From Neodiprion pinetum (taxonomy: Eukaryota > Arthropoda > Insecta > Hymenoptera > Diprionidae): 64,000 nt of DNA. Shown here in pieces: positions 1 to 9,055 of the stretch. Location: contig NC_060236.1 in assembly GCF_021155775.2 (NCBI RefSeq), forward strand, positions 1,541,001 through 1,605,000. The letters run 5' to 3'. The notes under the pieces are model-generated. The model did not search any database, was not told the DNA's origin, and saw only the letters and a list, made by a program, of their open reading frames with translations. A program made the position numbers and the translations under genes. How positions within the stretch are numbered: the first letter of the stretch is position 1; the number at the start of each line of letters is the position of its first letter.

Positions 1-272
1 TATACGGTAACGTTCTCGCCGCCGTACCCAGCACACGCGACTTTTTCAAACCTGTGTAATAAAGTGCCGAAAGTGGAATAAAAATCTTCTAACCTCTTCG
101 TCGTCTTGCTTATTTCCTTTCGAACAGATGGAAACTGGGTTGAATTTTATCACCGCGATACCAGTCTCTACTTTTCTTCGTACAAACACCCATATCGGGC
201 TGACGATGAACTCGACTCTTTTTCTTCACTCGTAATTCGAGCCATTTTACTACGAAAATACCGTGTTTCCAG
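1..272. other. non-coding sequence at the left edge
   Basis: Mixed-composition sequence with no simple repeat, inverted repeat or convincing open frame. It ends at a possible acceptor (GTGTTTCCAG, ending at 272). Confidence 0.5.
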
Positions 273-479
273 TTAGCAACGCTAATCGGTGAGCAGCAGA
301 GGAAGTAAGTAGTTACTTTGACCGTCGGTAAAATATGGATAAAAAAACGCGAATCGCGACTCGTTTGCGAGATTCAACTTTGCTTTTTTTTTCACCCCTT
401 TTGCCGCAGGACGCGGCGACGCTGGGCCCATAATCACGTTTGTTTTATAGCCCGTTACGACGTCAGATATTTTAACTAA
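273..479 (+). other. weak candidate for two exons around a 105-bp intron
   Basis: An acceptor ends at 272 and a good donor (GTAAGT) starts at 305, enclosing a 32-nt open piece (273-304). A strong pyrimidine tract plus CAG ends at 409. With a phase 0 to 2 junction the frame runs from 273 through 304, across the intron 305-409, and on to a TAA at 477-479. The intron length is typical of short insect introns. Third-codon G/C is not raised (about half), the product would be a basic peptide of no recognised family, and no polyadenylation signal follows closely. It could be the end of a gene lying to the left, or chance. Confidence 0.2.
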
Positions 480-3400
480 TTGTATAATTGCTTTGAAACA
501 ACCCCCTCAGCAGCTCGACTCCCCAGCATCCCACCCACCGAGAGGCATTCATCCTGCAGGAGAGGCTGGCAGTCCTTTCTCCTTGACTCTTTCGTAAAAA
601 GGGTTGCTCCGCAAAGTGACGCCGCGGTTACGTTTTAAGCACGTCGTAAACAGGGCCGTTTCTTCGCGGGAGGTCAATTATAGTTGCGCGTTGGGGGGTC
701 GCCTTCCTTTTTCTTTAATTCACCCTTCCCCTCCTTTTTACAACGGTTGTTTTTTTTTTTTTTTTTTATTCTGCTTTCCTCGTCATCGGTTTCAGCGCTC
801 TCTTTAGCTTTTTCCACGTCTCAAACTCCCCCCCCCCCCCCCCCCCTCCAGACGCACGCGGGACTTCCGTGCGTATATAAGACTGCGGAATGGGATCTCG
901 GGGCGGTGGTAAATCGGGAAGGGATCCCCACCCCGAGACGGGAACGGGGCTCGTTCGCTTCATCAAATATTTGCTCAATCACCGCAAAGACATTTCACTA
1001 ACTCGGCTACTATGGATCGGCCTTGTCTCCTTCCTGGTTAGACGCTATCCTTACGCGGTATTCCGTGCCCGAGGAAGGGTTTTGCATGAAAAGTCACCAT
1101 TGACATAAATCTCATGAATATATTCCCGTCCGCTCGATCGGGGGACGAGACGGGTTAAAATCGCAACAAAAGATCCACTCGCTTTGCCTCTTTCGCCGCT
1201 AGTTTGCGAAAATTTTTTATTTTTTTATTTTTTTATTTTTTTTTTTTAATTTTGCAAATCACGCCTGCCCCGAGGGGTGGACCGGTTATTATACGGTGAC
1301 AGAGTCAGCCGATCCGTCGCGCGATTATAAATCAGCTCGACCCGCTTAACGCCCAACGATTTCAAGGAGTTTAATCTAACGGGGAACATATTCCTTTGAT
1401 TGTACGAATGGAACCGCGGCTTTTGACGACCGCTGAAATGGCTCCCTTCTATCTCCCTGCCTGCAAGGAGCGGGAATCTTATCACTAAGCGCACCACTTA
1501 ATTCCATTCCCAGGATCAAACGCGGACCCGTAACGCAGCCAGCCCGCGTCACCCGAAAGGATTGCTTCTGCGAACAAAAGGTATATATGCCGAGTTCACG
1601 CAGACGTGTAGAATGTTCGATTCCGAAGTACCTGCGGCGTTTAATTAAAATCTCTTCTTCGACTATCCTAAATTTTTTCAGCCTGGTTGCGTAACAACTT
1701 AACAATTTACTACTTGTTTCTCTTTCCTCTTTCTTCGCTTGTCTTTCAGCGGATATGTTTCTCTTTTTAACTTTTCGACCGCGTTCGTTTCGGACCGACT
1801 GGGTGAGACGGTAAAAATTGCGGTCTCTCGGGTGACGGTGGTGTAGAAAACAAAAAAAGAAAAAAAAGGACAAACGGCGTTTTGCGACAGAGGCTTAATT
1901 AGAGAAGGTTTTTCGGTCCCTCCCCTGCAGACTTCGGAAAATCACGCTACGTGCGACCTGCCGAGAGAACGAGGAGATCGAGAGAGGATACTGAGAAGGG
2001 CGAATAAGAGCGGGACTTCTGAGCTCTGCGGGTGGGAATTAGCGGGGCTGAATTGATCAAAGCTGTTTAACGTAGCGCCTTATTAAAAGAGAAGAGAGAG
2101 AGACGAGAGAGAAGGGAATAGAAAAAAAAGAACATAAAAAAAAAAGAATAATCCATAATCGCATTCGAGCCCGAAGCCGCCAAGTTTTTAAGACTCTCTC
2201 ACACCGCGTTAAGTGCTTTTGCTGGTACAAATCTCTGTACCAAACTCGAGCATACAATACATCATAGTAGAGGTATAAATATCAACTCGCACATTGTATA
2301 CCAAATTGTACAAAATATCTCTCATAGACTATGTCTAGAAATAAATTTGCATTTTTACAAATTATAAAAACCTGTCAAACTTCCGTATCTTTCGCCATTT
2401 CACAAAATTCTCCGCTTATAGATTGAACGTCTTATATTAAATCCAAACCGGATAAACTCAGGCTGCGTAACGTTCGCTGGAAAATATTCGTTGTAGGCGG
2501 TGCAACTGAGGCAGTTAAATGCACAACCAGTTTTGTTTTTTTGTTTTTTCGAGTGTCAGTGAAACGCGAGCGTTGCAGCCGAATAAAGTCTCGGATATTA
2601 AGATCCGTGGAGGGTGAGAACGACAAAAAAAAACGATGAAAGTGAAAGAGGAGGAGAAGAGATGTCGGTGATAATGCGTCACCGAGTCACAGAGCGTCTT
2701 TAGGACTCTTCATTTGTATTTTAATTAGTGTCGTTATGCTAATTATTCGCCGTTACTTCTTGTTCTCCTTTTTTGTATTCCTATTGCTTCGCCTGCGCCG
2801 TCGTTCCTTCTTACAACAGATGGTCCTGCTACTGAGAGATCGCGATGATTTGCCGCGCATTTTCAAGCAAATTGGTTAGACAAACCGAACAATGCCGCAG
2901 CCCTTGACTCACACTGATTCATGAACCCGTGAGAGACGTTGAACCGTGAACCGACACCCTGGTGACGTTGAAAAGAGATGCGGATCCTGAGAGGAATAGA
3001 AATGTGAAATTTTACCGACTGTCACGAAGGGGTGTAAAGCCATCTTCATTGACTATAGTTTCGTCTTACGAACGAAAATTTGAAAAGAAAACTGGGAAGT
3101 TGAATCAAAGTCGAGTTATACGTAATCAGAGAAATCTGTTGACGATCCGTTTCCGGAACTGATTTCTCTGTGTTTTTCATCCCCTACGCGTTATTTTTCC
3201 GCCTTCCGTATTCCCGCGGTGTGAAAAAGTAAAAATAAAAGAAAATCGCCGGGGAGGAGAAGAATAAACTTTTGGTTAGAGTCGCGCGAACTTCTTTAAT
3301 AATGCAACTCTTTATATTCACGGTCGTTTTTAAACAAGCCCGGGGCTCAAGATTAGGCGAGAGAGCAGTTGATATCCGGACGTAGGTAGGAAGCGAGAGA

Positions 3401-3980
3401 AGAGAGCCGGGAAAGTGGAGGGCCAAATATGCCGCTACAGTTACGATCTTTCTTAATTATCACGATTGCCATTGTGTTGCCACTGCGCTAAATGTAGAGC
3501 CCCTCCACGACAATAACAAGCGCGTAGTCATGAATTGCTAATCTTGCATAACTGCGCGTATAACCGCGCGTCCCGACGCGACGCCCCTGCAACGCCAAAA
3601 GGACCTTTGTCGTCGTCGCGACGCTTCGCGGCTATTTTTCAAAGGAAAACCCCGAGAAGTTGCAGCCGGGAGCTTCGAGCACTTTTAAAAAAACAATTAT
3701 ACCAGGCCCGAATGATTCCCTGCGCCAGTTGCTCGAACGTCGACTCGACCCTGATCCTGGAGGAAGGATTTCGAAGGAGAGCGGGGCGGAAGGCAGAGGA
3801 CAACGGCATCCCAATCATATTTATGGGTTCGACCGGCTCTTCCCGATTTGCGGGATCGCATTTCGCTTGGCGTGTCTCACGTGAACCGCGGATTACGTGG
3901 CCAAATAGAATACTTTACGATACGGACTTTATATAGATAGAACTCGCTCCTCGATCCTCCCGCCCCTTTTCCGATCCACC
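480..3980. other. non-coding stretch with homopolymers
   Basis: No supported gene. It holds a T run (750-767), a 19-base C run (828-846), several A/T-rich tracts (around 1210-1250 and 2120-2150) and mixed sequence. The open frames present lack a coding signature and fit no splice pattern. Confidence 0.6.
828..846. repeat. poly-C tract, 19 bases
   Basis: Uninterrupted run of 19 C directly visible. Length is likely to vary between individuals and to be error-prone in sequencing. Confidence 0.9.
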
Positions 3981-4257
3981 TATACAGGGTGTCCCCTAAG
4001 TTTCGTCGCGATTAGCCAGAGATCCGAAAAACTTAGAATCCCGTTTTATCTCTATACGCGGGACATCGTATCGGCCAATTGACAAACGAGTCCTGAGAAA
4101 AGGGACATCTCGTTAAACACGAATCCTGTGACGAGTGATCGCCTTACGGCGTTTCGTCGAGATCGGTTGACGGCAAATTACTCGCCCTGATTCGAAGGAC
4201 ACAGACAAGAGTACGAACGCTCTTTCGACCGTACCAACCATGCGGACATCCTGTATA
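3981..4257. mobile_element. short non-autonomous element with TATACAGGGTGTCC-type inverted ends
   Basis: The left end reads TATACAGGGTGTCCCC. The right end is the reverse complement of TATACAGGATGTCCGC, so the two 16-nt ends match with two differences. The 277-bp interior has no transposase frame. ACAGGGTGTCC-type ends recur in many arthropod miniature elements. The superfamily cannot be set from this copy, and no clear target-site duplication beyond the terminal TATA was seen. Confidence 0.6.
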
Positions 4258-4725
4258 GCTGCAGGATAGTCGGTAGGACGAAATGAGGAGCCTGGCATAA
4301 TCTCAGCGCAATCGTCCGTATAGCAAGGCAGCGGCGCTGTGACTGGATTGACATCGCGATGCTCCGAAGGTATAATAACCATTCGGTTTCATCCAACTCA
4401 GCGATTTTCCTTCCTGATGCAATCTAATCGCGTGATGGGGTTGCGAGATTCGAAAAAAAACCACACACACACACACACACATACACGCGCATTCTCATTG
4501 CCCGCTCGATTATCAGCCGCAGCGACGATTCGCGGTTTTATTTGTCAATTCGTGGTTTCCTTCTGGTCCACTTGAAACTAGTTTATCCGTTTGTGAATTC
4601 AGTCGAAGGTATAAAACTATACGGTATTTTGTGGGAAACATTTCAATTGAACGAATCAATTTTACTCTCAAATAATAAGACAGTCGATGAATAACTTTTC
4701 GTTTCGAATAATTTAGCCCTTGATA
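4258..4725. other. non-coding stretch with a CA microsatellite
   Basis: Holds a CA repeat at 4462-4486 followed by ordinary A/T-rich sequence. No gene is supported. Confidence 0.55.
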
Positions 4726-4800
4726 ACACAGATCTGTAATCAAAAAACTGCAAGTTTCTTTTTTTTTTCTCACACCGTTTCTTATAGATTTTCATTCACC
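4726..4800 (+). repeat. fragment of the 22-kb/42-kb inverted-repeat element
   Basis: The segment carries an ACACAGATCTGTAA-type end, then CAAAAAACTGCA, a T tract and ACACCGTTTCTTATAG. This matches 42065-42125 in the same order and orientation, with a few substitutions and small indels. Only one end is recognisable, so it is a truncated copy. Confidence 0.5.
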
Positions 4801-6160
4801 GAACCTGGAAAAAATAGTCAAAAAATTCGAACACGCATCGCAAAAATAAATGGGTGTGCAGATTACCTCCTGATTCGTTGATTTCTAAACACAACTGATC
4901 CACGATCGAGAAGCAAATTGATAGGGGTTAGAAATCAGCCTTCCGTGCATATATTTATGCGTTAATCCGGTCGAACGACGAATGCTTAAGTATATATATA
5001 CATATATAGGTACGTATCTGCCGAGTCCTCCCGACTCGACTCAACTCGCGGATCCTTTCCTCTCCTCTCTTTCGGTTGACACTTAATTTCCGTTATTCGT
5101 ACGTAGCGGTGGGTGGTGGCACCCGTTTTATGCCTCCTCTCGACGCACCCTCTCACCATCTCTTAGTTACCCAGCCGCCACTCCGGGTGCCTGGCAATTG
5201 CGTCGAGCCTCCACCGGCGGCACGTCCTTAGACGGCAGACAACAAACCGAAACACCCCCTCGGCGAGAGAGTCTCGAAAGGCGAATGAGCGAGTGAACGC
5301 CCCGGAATGAAATGATATCAAAAACACGAGTGTAAGCAACGCGCCACGCGCTTCGCCGACGTCGTTGCTCCGATAGGCACCCGCTCTACGTCGACAACGT
5401 CAGCGGATGAATTTCCCGATCCGCGTCTCTTTGTCAACCGACTGTACTCCCCATTGTCGCCGAAGCCGAGGAGGACCGGGGCGTTGGTTAACCCGGCTCA
5501 ATACCAGCGGATTATCATTCGCCCCCGAATCCACCCCGCAAGGGGTGATCTCGAAAAAGCGCAAAGAATCCGAGAAGAGAATTGCGGGAAATCTGTTCAC
5601 CCTACGAATAATTCGTTCGAGGTTTGGACTCCCAGTGATCTCTGTCCGGCTCGTATTTATAACAACCTTGCTACAGAGATATGTATGTGGAAAGTAAAAT
5701 CCGCGATTTCGCATAAATCGGCGCCTCGAGGCGATGTCTTGGACCGATCGGATGTGCGCTGAGCCATTGTGTGGAGCTCGCGGAGGTCAGCCAGACGTCT
5801 AAGGGAAGGAAAGTCCGGCGTCGAGTCGTCCTAGCGGTCCGGGGGCTTCTCCTCCTGCTTTTTCGCATTCAAATCCCTCGCATCAATATTTTATTGCGAG
5901 CACTCCTCATGTAAATTCCTACAGATTTTACGACAATGTAATCCCCGGGACGCCTCGCCAGCTCCGTCTACGTCGCCTCGCCTCTCCGCACCTCCTTATA
6001 CCACCACCACCACCGCCCCGATATACGTAGGGGGAGATTTTTATCTCCAAGACTCGACGCGACGCGGACCTCAGCCTAGGTCATGCTCCGAGGATCACCG
6101 TTCGCGGCTTCGCCCCAACCCTCGACTCCGGATTAACGTCGATTCTATACTTTTTATCGC
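4801..6160. other. non-coding stretch
   Basis: A TA-rich patch near 4990-5010 is followed by CpG-rich mixed sequence. Several overlapping open frames near 5400-5760 exist on both strands. They share no codon bias or splice context, so no gene is called. Confidence 0.55.
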
Positions 6161-6566
6161 GCGGAAAATATTCGACGTCGCAGGTGGAGGAACGGCGAGA
6201 AATCGGATGACGGTGCTTCTTTTTCGCAACATGATTTGATCAAACCGGAACACTTGTATTCGTTCCTAATTTCTTTGGATCACCATCGCGATACCCCAGT
6301 TTTGTCTGATTTACAACGTTGGAGTGAATTCCTAAAGACCGCATGCTTCGTCGTCCGCTTGAATTTAATGCGCAGCTGTTTGCCAGGGCGACCCATGCAG
6401 TCCTTAGGAATTCACTCCGTACATCATCTGGCTATAATCCGAGCTGGCAGACCTGTGTCCTGCGGTAAATATTCAACGTCGGTGATACGAGGACCCGAGG
6501 AATCAAATGATCGTGTATACCCAGTTCCTCACGATCTGAGAAACCGGAAGACTTCTTTTGGTTCGA
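6161..6566. repeat. diverged direct repeats flanking a hairpin
   Basis: Block 6161-6267 and block 6462-6566 align over about 105 bp. They start GCGGAAAATATTCGACGTCG versus GCGGTAAATATTCAACGTCG and end around AAACCGGAACACTT versus AAACCGGAAGACTT, with clear divergence in between. The copies are 301 bp apart. Between them lies the 25-bp inverted repeat 6321-6345/6394-6418. Confidence 0.6.
6321..6418 (-). ncRNA. hairpin of 25 bp with a 48-nt loop (possible small-RNA precursor or palindrome)
   Basis: Arm 6321-6345 starts GGAGTGAATTCCTAA and pairs with 6394-6418. Only two positions differ. Read on the + strand both are A-C mismatches. Read on the minus strand both become G-U wobbles, so a minus transcript would fold into an unbroken 25-bp stem. 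Size and shape resemble an insect microRNA precursor, but the loop is long and no expression evidence exists. It may equally be the core of a small palindromic element, since direct repeats flank it. Confidence 0.3.
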
Positions 6567-8015
6567 GATTCTTCGTCTTAGCGGGGTTATCATACCTATT
6601 CCGTCACATCCGCAGATTATAGTCCTGCCATTTACACTTCGGGGAATACAGTCGGGCAATATGCATACGGCCATTCCGCGGCGGGCTGTTAAGCAGTTAG
6701 CGTTATAGCTGCTGGATGGCCCGGTGCGAAATGTTGGATAGGTGGAGGAGGTACGGTGGTGCAAACTGCATATCGGGCGCTCTCCTCATCGGCGTCTGAA
6801 TCTCCTGCCAGCTGGCAGGTTGCCGCACCGCACTTTTACCCTCACCGTTGCGTTCGTTGGTTCGTTGGTTGGGTTCGGCGCGATAGCTACCCCTTCGAGG
6901 TCCGGAGGCCCGCGAAACCTCTCGCGAAATATTAATTAACGTTATTAACACCCCACCTTCGAACTACGGTAGCGTTCGCCCGCTAGCTCGCTGCTCTCGC
7001 GAAGTGAGCGGGTGCCTCTCCAAGGGAAAAAACCCATTATCGTAAATCATCGTTTTCCAATAACGCTGCCAGGCCTCTTTGCCTTCGCCCCGTGCTTCCA
7101 TCCGTCCTTCCTTCCTTTTTTTTCCATTCCCTTTCTTCCTTTCTTTTCCCTCTCCTCCTCATCCTCCTCCGGGCTCACTGCTGTACTCGTACCTACTAAA
7201 TATGGGCCAGCATCGGGCCACCGGGTGAGCCGCCGGAGCGCCGGGCTTATGGCAGGCATATTTAATATTTAAAGCTCATCTGTTTTTTACTCCCTTTTTT
7301 TTCCTCCTCTTTAACCGACGGTGAAGCAGCCGGTATTTCATTCGTTTGTTCACCCCCCTTCGCCTCCAGCCCCCATCCACCCCCGACGGCCGATGTACTA
7401 GTGCCCGATCTTGCCCCAAACCCCCCAATCCCACCCTCGCCCTGCTGGAGGCAGTCCCTTCGATTTACGAGCTTTACGCGTATACGCTTTACACGCAACT
7501 TGGAAAACTTTTCAAAATAATCTCTTCGCGCCACTCTCGCTTGTTTTTAAATCATTTTGATATTTTCTTTTTTTTTAGAGGAACCAACTCAGCGTCTAGA
7601 TCCAGCCGCGATCATTTCATTTAACACAAGTATACTGTGATACGATTTCACGAACGTTACGCATATAAAAAAAAAACCAGCAGACACACGATTTTCAATA
7701 ACGTAAAATTATTTCATCGCACGTCGACTGGTCAGAAGTCCGAGAAATCAACCAACCAGCTTCGTAATTTCTTTTTACTTCCAACAAACCTCAGAGTGTG
7801 AACCGATTTCGTGCGGTTTCGCTGATGCATACGCCAGGAGGCAGGAAGAAACTGGAATTACCAAGTTGCTCCCGGGCACCGTGTCGGCGACCGAGCGAAC
7901 GAAGAATAAACACAAGCGAAGAAAATCTTATCCAAGAAGTCGGGGGAGTACGGGAGGTTGGTATAAGAACGGTGCCGGCGGTGCTGCCAGAGTCTTTCTC
8001 TCGTTCTTGGCGGCT
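6567..8015. other. non-coding stretch with pyrimidine-rich patches
   Basis: Includes T/C-rich sequence around 7090-7165 and 7280-7310. No supported exon or element was found. Confidence 0.55.
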
Positions 8016-8027
8016 CAGCATCAGCAT

Positions 8028-8060
<33 letters not shown>

Positions 8061-8070
8061 CACCAGCAGC
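8016..8070. repeat. CAG trinucleotide repeat
   Basis: Imperfect CAG/CAT units followed by an uninterrupted CAG run and more imperfect units. On the + strand it could read as glutamine or serine, and on the minus strand as alanine. All such frames are short and lack splice support, so it is called a microsatellite. Confidence 0.85.
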
Positions 8071-8305
8071 GGGCGGATTCTCCTCTCCTTCCATAATTTG
8101 ATTGTTTTAATTAAATTTCGCCGGGGAATCGCTTTACGCTGGGCACACTGCGGCGCCGGGGCCCAGGCACAATGCTAACTATGACGTAGACCGAATGAAT
8201 TGGGATTGGAATGGCAAATGGGTTGCGAAGGGTGCGGCGACTCGTTCGCTTTAAGTGAAGGAAAAAAATCAAAACCCGGATACTGACGATGAAGGAACTA
8301 CTCAC

Positions 8306-8408
8306 CGCTTGGTCTACAATCCCAATGATCCACGCTTCCTGTCCAAACGGTTCGCCAATTTCTCCATTTACTTCGTTCTATCGTTGACGCTCTCTGTTTA
8401 CTCTTCAA
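8306..8408 (-). other. exon-like unit, downstream copy of the pair
   Basis: On the minus strand an acceptor (CATCATTGTAG, preceded by a pyrimidine-rich tract) ends at 8409 and a GTGAGTAG donor begins at 8305, enclosing exactly 103 nt. The frame that ends IVDQA before the donor contains a TAG in this copy (at the position where the other copy has TCG) and a TGA close to its start. It therefore looks broken if coding, or is a non-coding exon. Confidence 0.25.
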
Positions 8409-8484
8409 CTACAATGATGCAAAGGAAAAATTGTCAGATATTTTATCTCAGAGTAAAATTTGGATAGGTATTTGGGCTACTCAC

Positions 8485-8587
8485 CGCTTGGTCTACATTC
8501 CCAATGATCCACACTTCCTGTCCAAACGGTTCACCGGCTTCTCCGTTTACTTCATTCGATCGTTGACGATCTCTGTTGACTCCTCAA
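8485..8587 (-). other. exon-like unit, upstream copy of the pair
   Basis: Minus-strand acceptor TTTTCATCATTGTAG and donor GTGAGTAGCC enclose 103 nt. After an initial TGA the frame is open to the donor and includes GEPFGQEVWI and ends NVDQA. An alternative acceptor a few bases further in (ending TTGAG) would skip the stop and give a phase 1-to-0 exon. Differences between the copies concentrate at the minus-strand third codon position (11 third, 7 second, 4 first). I do not recognise the peptide. Confidence 0.3.
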
Positions 8588-8734
8588 CTACAATGATGAA
8601 AAGGGAAAATTGTCAGTCATTTTTTCTCGAGGTGAAATTTCGAATGTATTCGTTCAGACACCATTCTGCAAACTCTTGTGAAGATACCTACAGTCTTTTA
8701 TCCAGGTAGCTGAGAATTTCTGTTCTTGGACACC

Positions 8735-9055
8735 ACGGTTAGGTTGGCTGGTCCGAGTAGCGAATTAAAAACGCCCGTGGGGTGGAAGACGGTCCTCTTG
8801 GTATGCCGAAGACGGACCGTCTAAGGTCCCGGTTAGTTGGTCGGGGCTACTTAGTACTTTATATTTTGTTTGTTCCTGGTGGCATTAGCCCCTGGGGTGA
8901 TTGCCGGCCGGGGATTCCGGGCGGCCATGATGCTGTTAGCACTCGCCGGCGTGCCTAGAAACCCTGATCATGCACCAGTATAGCTCTGATACGCTTCCGT
9001 CTCGCGTTTGCAGTGTACTGCGGTCCCACTGGTTCCTAAAAAAAAACACAGAAAA
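8735..9055 (+). mobile_element. possible 3' end of a retroelement (GC-rich, structured, A-tailed)
   Basis: A GC-rich block unlike its surroundings. It contains the perfect inverted repeat AGACGGTCC (8787-8795)/GGACCGTCT (8814-8822) and a GGCCGGGGATTCCGGGCGGCC-like foldback near 8907-8930. It ends in A-rich sequence (around 9037-9057). The piece 8814-8850 resembles 36350-36388, where GGTTAGTTGGTCGGGGCTAC compares with GGTTAGTTAGTCGGGGTTAC. No coding remnant is present, so the class is unproven. Confidence 0.3.

Larger units (their letters stand above)
8288..8645. repeat. ungapped tandem duplication, 179-bp unit
   Basis: 8300-8466 and 8479-8645 align at a constant 179-base offset without a single indel. 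About 22 substitutions over 165 nt give roughly 87% identity. The frame stays open on the + strand in both copies (both contain the residues LVY and PNDP, then FLSKRF). On the minus strand both copies keep a GTGAGT donor (8300-8305; 8479-8484) and a pyrimidine-tract TAG acceptor 103 nt upstream. See the minus-strand exon-like entries. Confidence 0.8.

Noticed and set aside
1376..1873. 165-codon minus-strand open frame
   Set aside because: Starts in a homopolymer-derived Phe run and continues as unbiased, very basic sequence. No domain or family resemblance.
7798..8178. Poly-Gln/poly-Ser frame over the CAG repeat
   Set aside because: Open frames arise from the trinucleotide repeat. No splice sites bracket them and the flanking peptide is unbiased.
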